Positions 62,280-64,000 of a DNA stretch of 64,000 nt are shown piece by piece. The number at the start of each line of letters is the position of its first letter. Positions within the stretch are counted from its first letter, which is position 1. The stretch is from Azorinus chamasolen (taxonomy: Eukaryota > Mollusca > Bivalvia > Cardiida > Solecurtidae), in assembly GCA_963576725.1 (NCBI GenBank), contig OY755242.1:61632324-61696323 (forward strand), in the 5' to 3' direction. The notes beneath the pieces were generated by a model that was not told where the DNA came from, did not search any database, and saw nothing but the letters and a program-made list of their open reading frames with translations. The position numbers and the translations under genes are program-made.

Positions 62280-62424
62280 TACTATGTGGAACGTAAATAA
62301 AAGCCTTCACAACCAGTTAAGATCCAGATGAGATATCGAGTTATATTTAGTTGGCATCTCAACTGGTTTCAAACTGGTAGACATGTTGTTTGTGTTTCAA
62401 AAATAAAATGGAAGAAACTCCTAC

Positions 62425-62674
62425 TTAACCCTTTCCTTTGTATAAATGCTTTTTCATGCATTTGCAAACAGAGTAGGCCCAGGTTAGACGGCTCCTATAG
62501 GAACCATCTGATCAGTGTCTGCTCTGTTTGCTTATGATATTATATAGATATTATTCTTTAGTTTTTGTCAGTGCAAAAATAAATTCCCTTGAAAAATTTG
62601 TTATAAAAATTCAGCTAATAAATACCAATGATATCATAAATTCTTAAATGAATACTGAATAGGGAAAGGGTTAA
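62425..62674 (-). mobile_element. PB-A2 MITE
   Basis: CCCTTTCCTTTGTATAAATG start; GGGAAAGGGTTAA end, whose TTAA starts the next copy. Confidence 0.85.
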
Positions 62675-62850
62675 CCTTTTACTCTTTAAACACATTTGCA
62701 CACAGAGTAAAGCCAGATCAGATGACTCCTGTAGGAGTCATCGGGTCAGGGTCTTCTCAATTTGATTATGGATCTTATAATTCTCAGTTTGCTTTATGGA
62801 TCGGATTCTATAGTTTTGGCCATGACAAAAATAACCATTATGCCATTACA
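62671..62850 (-). mobile_element. PB-A MITE, truncated
   Basis: CTTTTACTCTTTAAACAC start; hairpin GATGACTCCTGTAGGAGTCA; stops near TATGCCATTACAG. Confidence 0.7.
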
Positions 62851-62889
62851 GTTGAACTTTGATATCTCGAACTTCAAGGGACGATACAA

Positions 62890-63033
62890 ATTAGTTCATT
62901 TCTTTGCAAACATATGGTCAAAGTAACAAACAGTTTTGATCCTGATGAGACACCGCATTATGCGGCTTCTCATCTGGATCCAAACTGTTTGCATAAGTAA
63001 TCACAGTTTCGCCACTAGCGTGCAAAGAGTTAA
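62890..63033 (-). mobile_element. PB-D MITE, left end lost
   Basis: GCAAACATATGGTCAAAGTA, hairpin GACACCGCATTATGCGGCTT, and GCCACTAGCGTGCAAAGAGT TAA end. Confidence 0.8.
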
Positions 63034-63065
63034 TATTATTCTTACATTGATATTCATCATGTAAA

Positions 63066-63208
63066 TGAAAATGTCTTTTCATGCATTTGCAAACAGAGTA
63101 GACCCAGATCAGAAGACTCCTATCAGGGTCTGCTCTGTTTGCTAATGGTATAATATAGATGTGTCAGTTTCTGTCTGAGCCAAAACAAAAACTTCCCTTT
63201 AGATTGAA
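63066..63208 (-). mobile_element. PB-A2 MITE, truncated
   Basis: GAAAATGTCTTTTCATGCAT start and shortened hairpin; arm lost before the next TTAA. Confidence 0.65.
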
Positions 63209-63210
63209 TA

Positions 63211-63459
63211 TTAACCCTTTCCCTGTTCTGTATTTATGTAAGAAATAATGACATCATGATTATTTATTAGCTGAAATTCTATAATATAAATTTTCCAAGG
63301 ATTTTTTTTGCTTTGACAAAAACTGTAAAACCAGATCTATAGCATGTCAAAAGCAAACAGAGCAGACCCTGATCAGACGGCTCCTCTAGGAGCCGTCTGA
63401 TCTGGGTCTTCTCTGTTTGCAAATGCGTGAAAACACATTTCTATGAGGGAAAGGGTTAA
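63211..63459 (+). mobile_element. PB-A2 MITE
   Basis: Complete; perfect ACGGCTCCTCTAGGAGCCGT; GAGGGAAAGGGTTAA end, followed by a stray CAGGGAAAGGATTAA. Confidence 0.88.
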
Positions 63460-63474
63460 ACAGGGAAAGGATTA

Positions 63475-63805
63475 ACTTAAGCATTCGTGCAAGGACATCT
63501 GTAAAGAAGTATAAATGTTACAACAATAACAACAGAGAGGAGAGAGAGCAAGCAAGAACATCAAGACACACGGGGAAAGCTTCTTTTGTCTGCCATATTC
63601 TACATACAACCCGGAGTGTAACAAAATATAAACACATGTTGAAATTCAACAGTATCTTTAATAAATGGTTCATTTTCAACAACATTTTTAAAATCAAGCA
63701 TTTTCACATAAATTATAAAAATGCACAATGCACCACCACATAATATATCAAAATCTCAAAAGCTTTTGGTTGTCATCAGGAAGGTACTCTATGAATGGAT
63801 AATAT
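63475..63805. other. unassigned stretch
   Basis: Contains GAGAGGAGAGAGAGCAAGC purine run; no exon or element recognised. Confidence 0.4.
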
Positions 63806-64000
63806 GACCCTTTACTCCATGAATATTCATGTCAGAAATAATGACATCATGAATATTAATGTTCATAATGACGAATTAACACAGGAATAGCTGGCCATGG
63901 CAGAAACTGTAAAATCAGATTTATACCAGTTTATAAGCAAACAGAGCAGATTCTGATCAGATGGCTCCTATAGGAGCTGTCTGATCAGGGTCTACTGTGT
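63806..64000 (+). mobile_element. PB-A MITE, cut by window end
   Basis: CCCTTTACTCCATGAATATT start, hairpin ATGGCTCCTATAGGAGCTGT, sequence ends in the right arm. Confidence 0.85.

Overview
The window looks like AT-rich genomic DNA of a bivalve mollusc. The reasons are short exons with canonical GT/AG splice sites inside long introns, Helitron-like repeats built like the bivalve 'pearl' elements (about 155-bp tandem core, GACG-type microsatellite, 3' hairpin), a tRNA-derived SINE of the molluscan V-SINE/RUDI type, and very dense palindromic MITEs. I cannot name the species from sequence alone.

The only conserved gene I recognise is on the minus strand: the JNK-interacting scaffold JIP3/JIP4 (vertebrate MAPK8IP3 and SPAG9, fly Sunday driver, worm UNC-16). 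Fourteen exons, about 2.15 kb or 717 codons, run from 51732 down to 18171. Their splice phases match at every junction, so they join into one open frame: 51553-51732, 41989-42214, 41125-41283, 40228-40405, 38371-38562, 37211-37273, 36397-36546, 33202-33433, 31770-31850, 28770-28837, 27730-27881, 26741-26912, 25317-25430 and 18171-18356. They cover the linker after the RH2 region, the variable acidic/serine-rich middle and most of the C-terminal WD40-like propeller. The N-terminal RH1/coiled-coil exons presumably lie right of the window and the last exon(s) left of it; I found neither.

Nearly everything else is mobile DNA in and around the introns. Labels are mine. PB families have a TTAA target and CCCTTT/CCCATT-type inverted ends, which is piggyBac-like, and a central palindrome. 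PB-A starts with ACTCCATGAATATTCATG arms; PB-A2 is the same with CCCTGTTC ends and a CTTTGACAAAAACTG arm. PB-B has CCCTGTTCTATG ends and an AATATGGAAGGTGG arm. PB-C has CCCATTCCCTCATAGG ends and a GCATTTGCTCC hairpin. PB-D has CTCTTTGCACGCTAGCGG ends. PB-G, H, I, J and L are rarer relatives. POG is a pogo/Tigger-like MITE (TA target, CAGTAAAACC ends). HAT-F is a hAT-like MITE (CAGAGCTC ends, 8-bp target repeats). HEL-1 to HEL-4 are Helitron-like. '+' for PB-A/B means the GAATATTCAT arm is on the left; for PB-C the CTCATAGG arm is on the left.

Layout. 1-18170 is unassigned or intronic DNA packed with PB, HAT-F and HEL-1/HEL-2 copies. 18171-28837 holds the propeller exons, plus a 5'-truncated LINE, minisatellites and a tandemly duplicated splice donor. 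28838-42214 holds the middle exons, separated by PB, POG and HEL copies. 42215-51552 is one 9.3-kb intron with a tRNA-like segment, a SINE, HEL-1c and a 138-bp palindrome. 51553-64000 is upstream intron with a dead mariner and more MITEs.

The most interesting patterns are a single T.T (or A.A) mismatch at the same place in otherwise perfect palindromes of several PB families, precise Helitron-like insertions with recoverable empty sites and no target duplication, PB-into-PB nesting at TTAA including a repeated target inside PB-A, and a minisatellite whose unit carries a real exon end with its 5' splice site.
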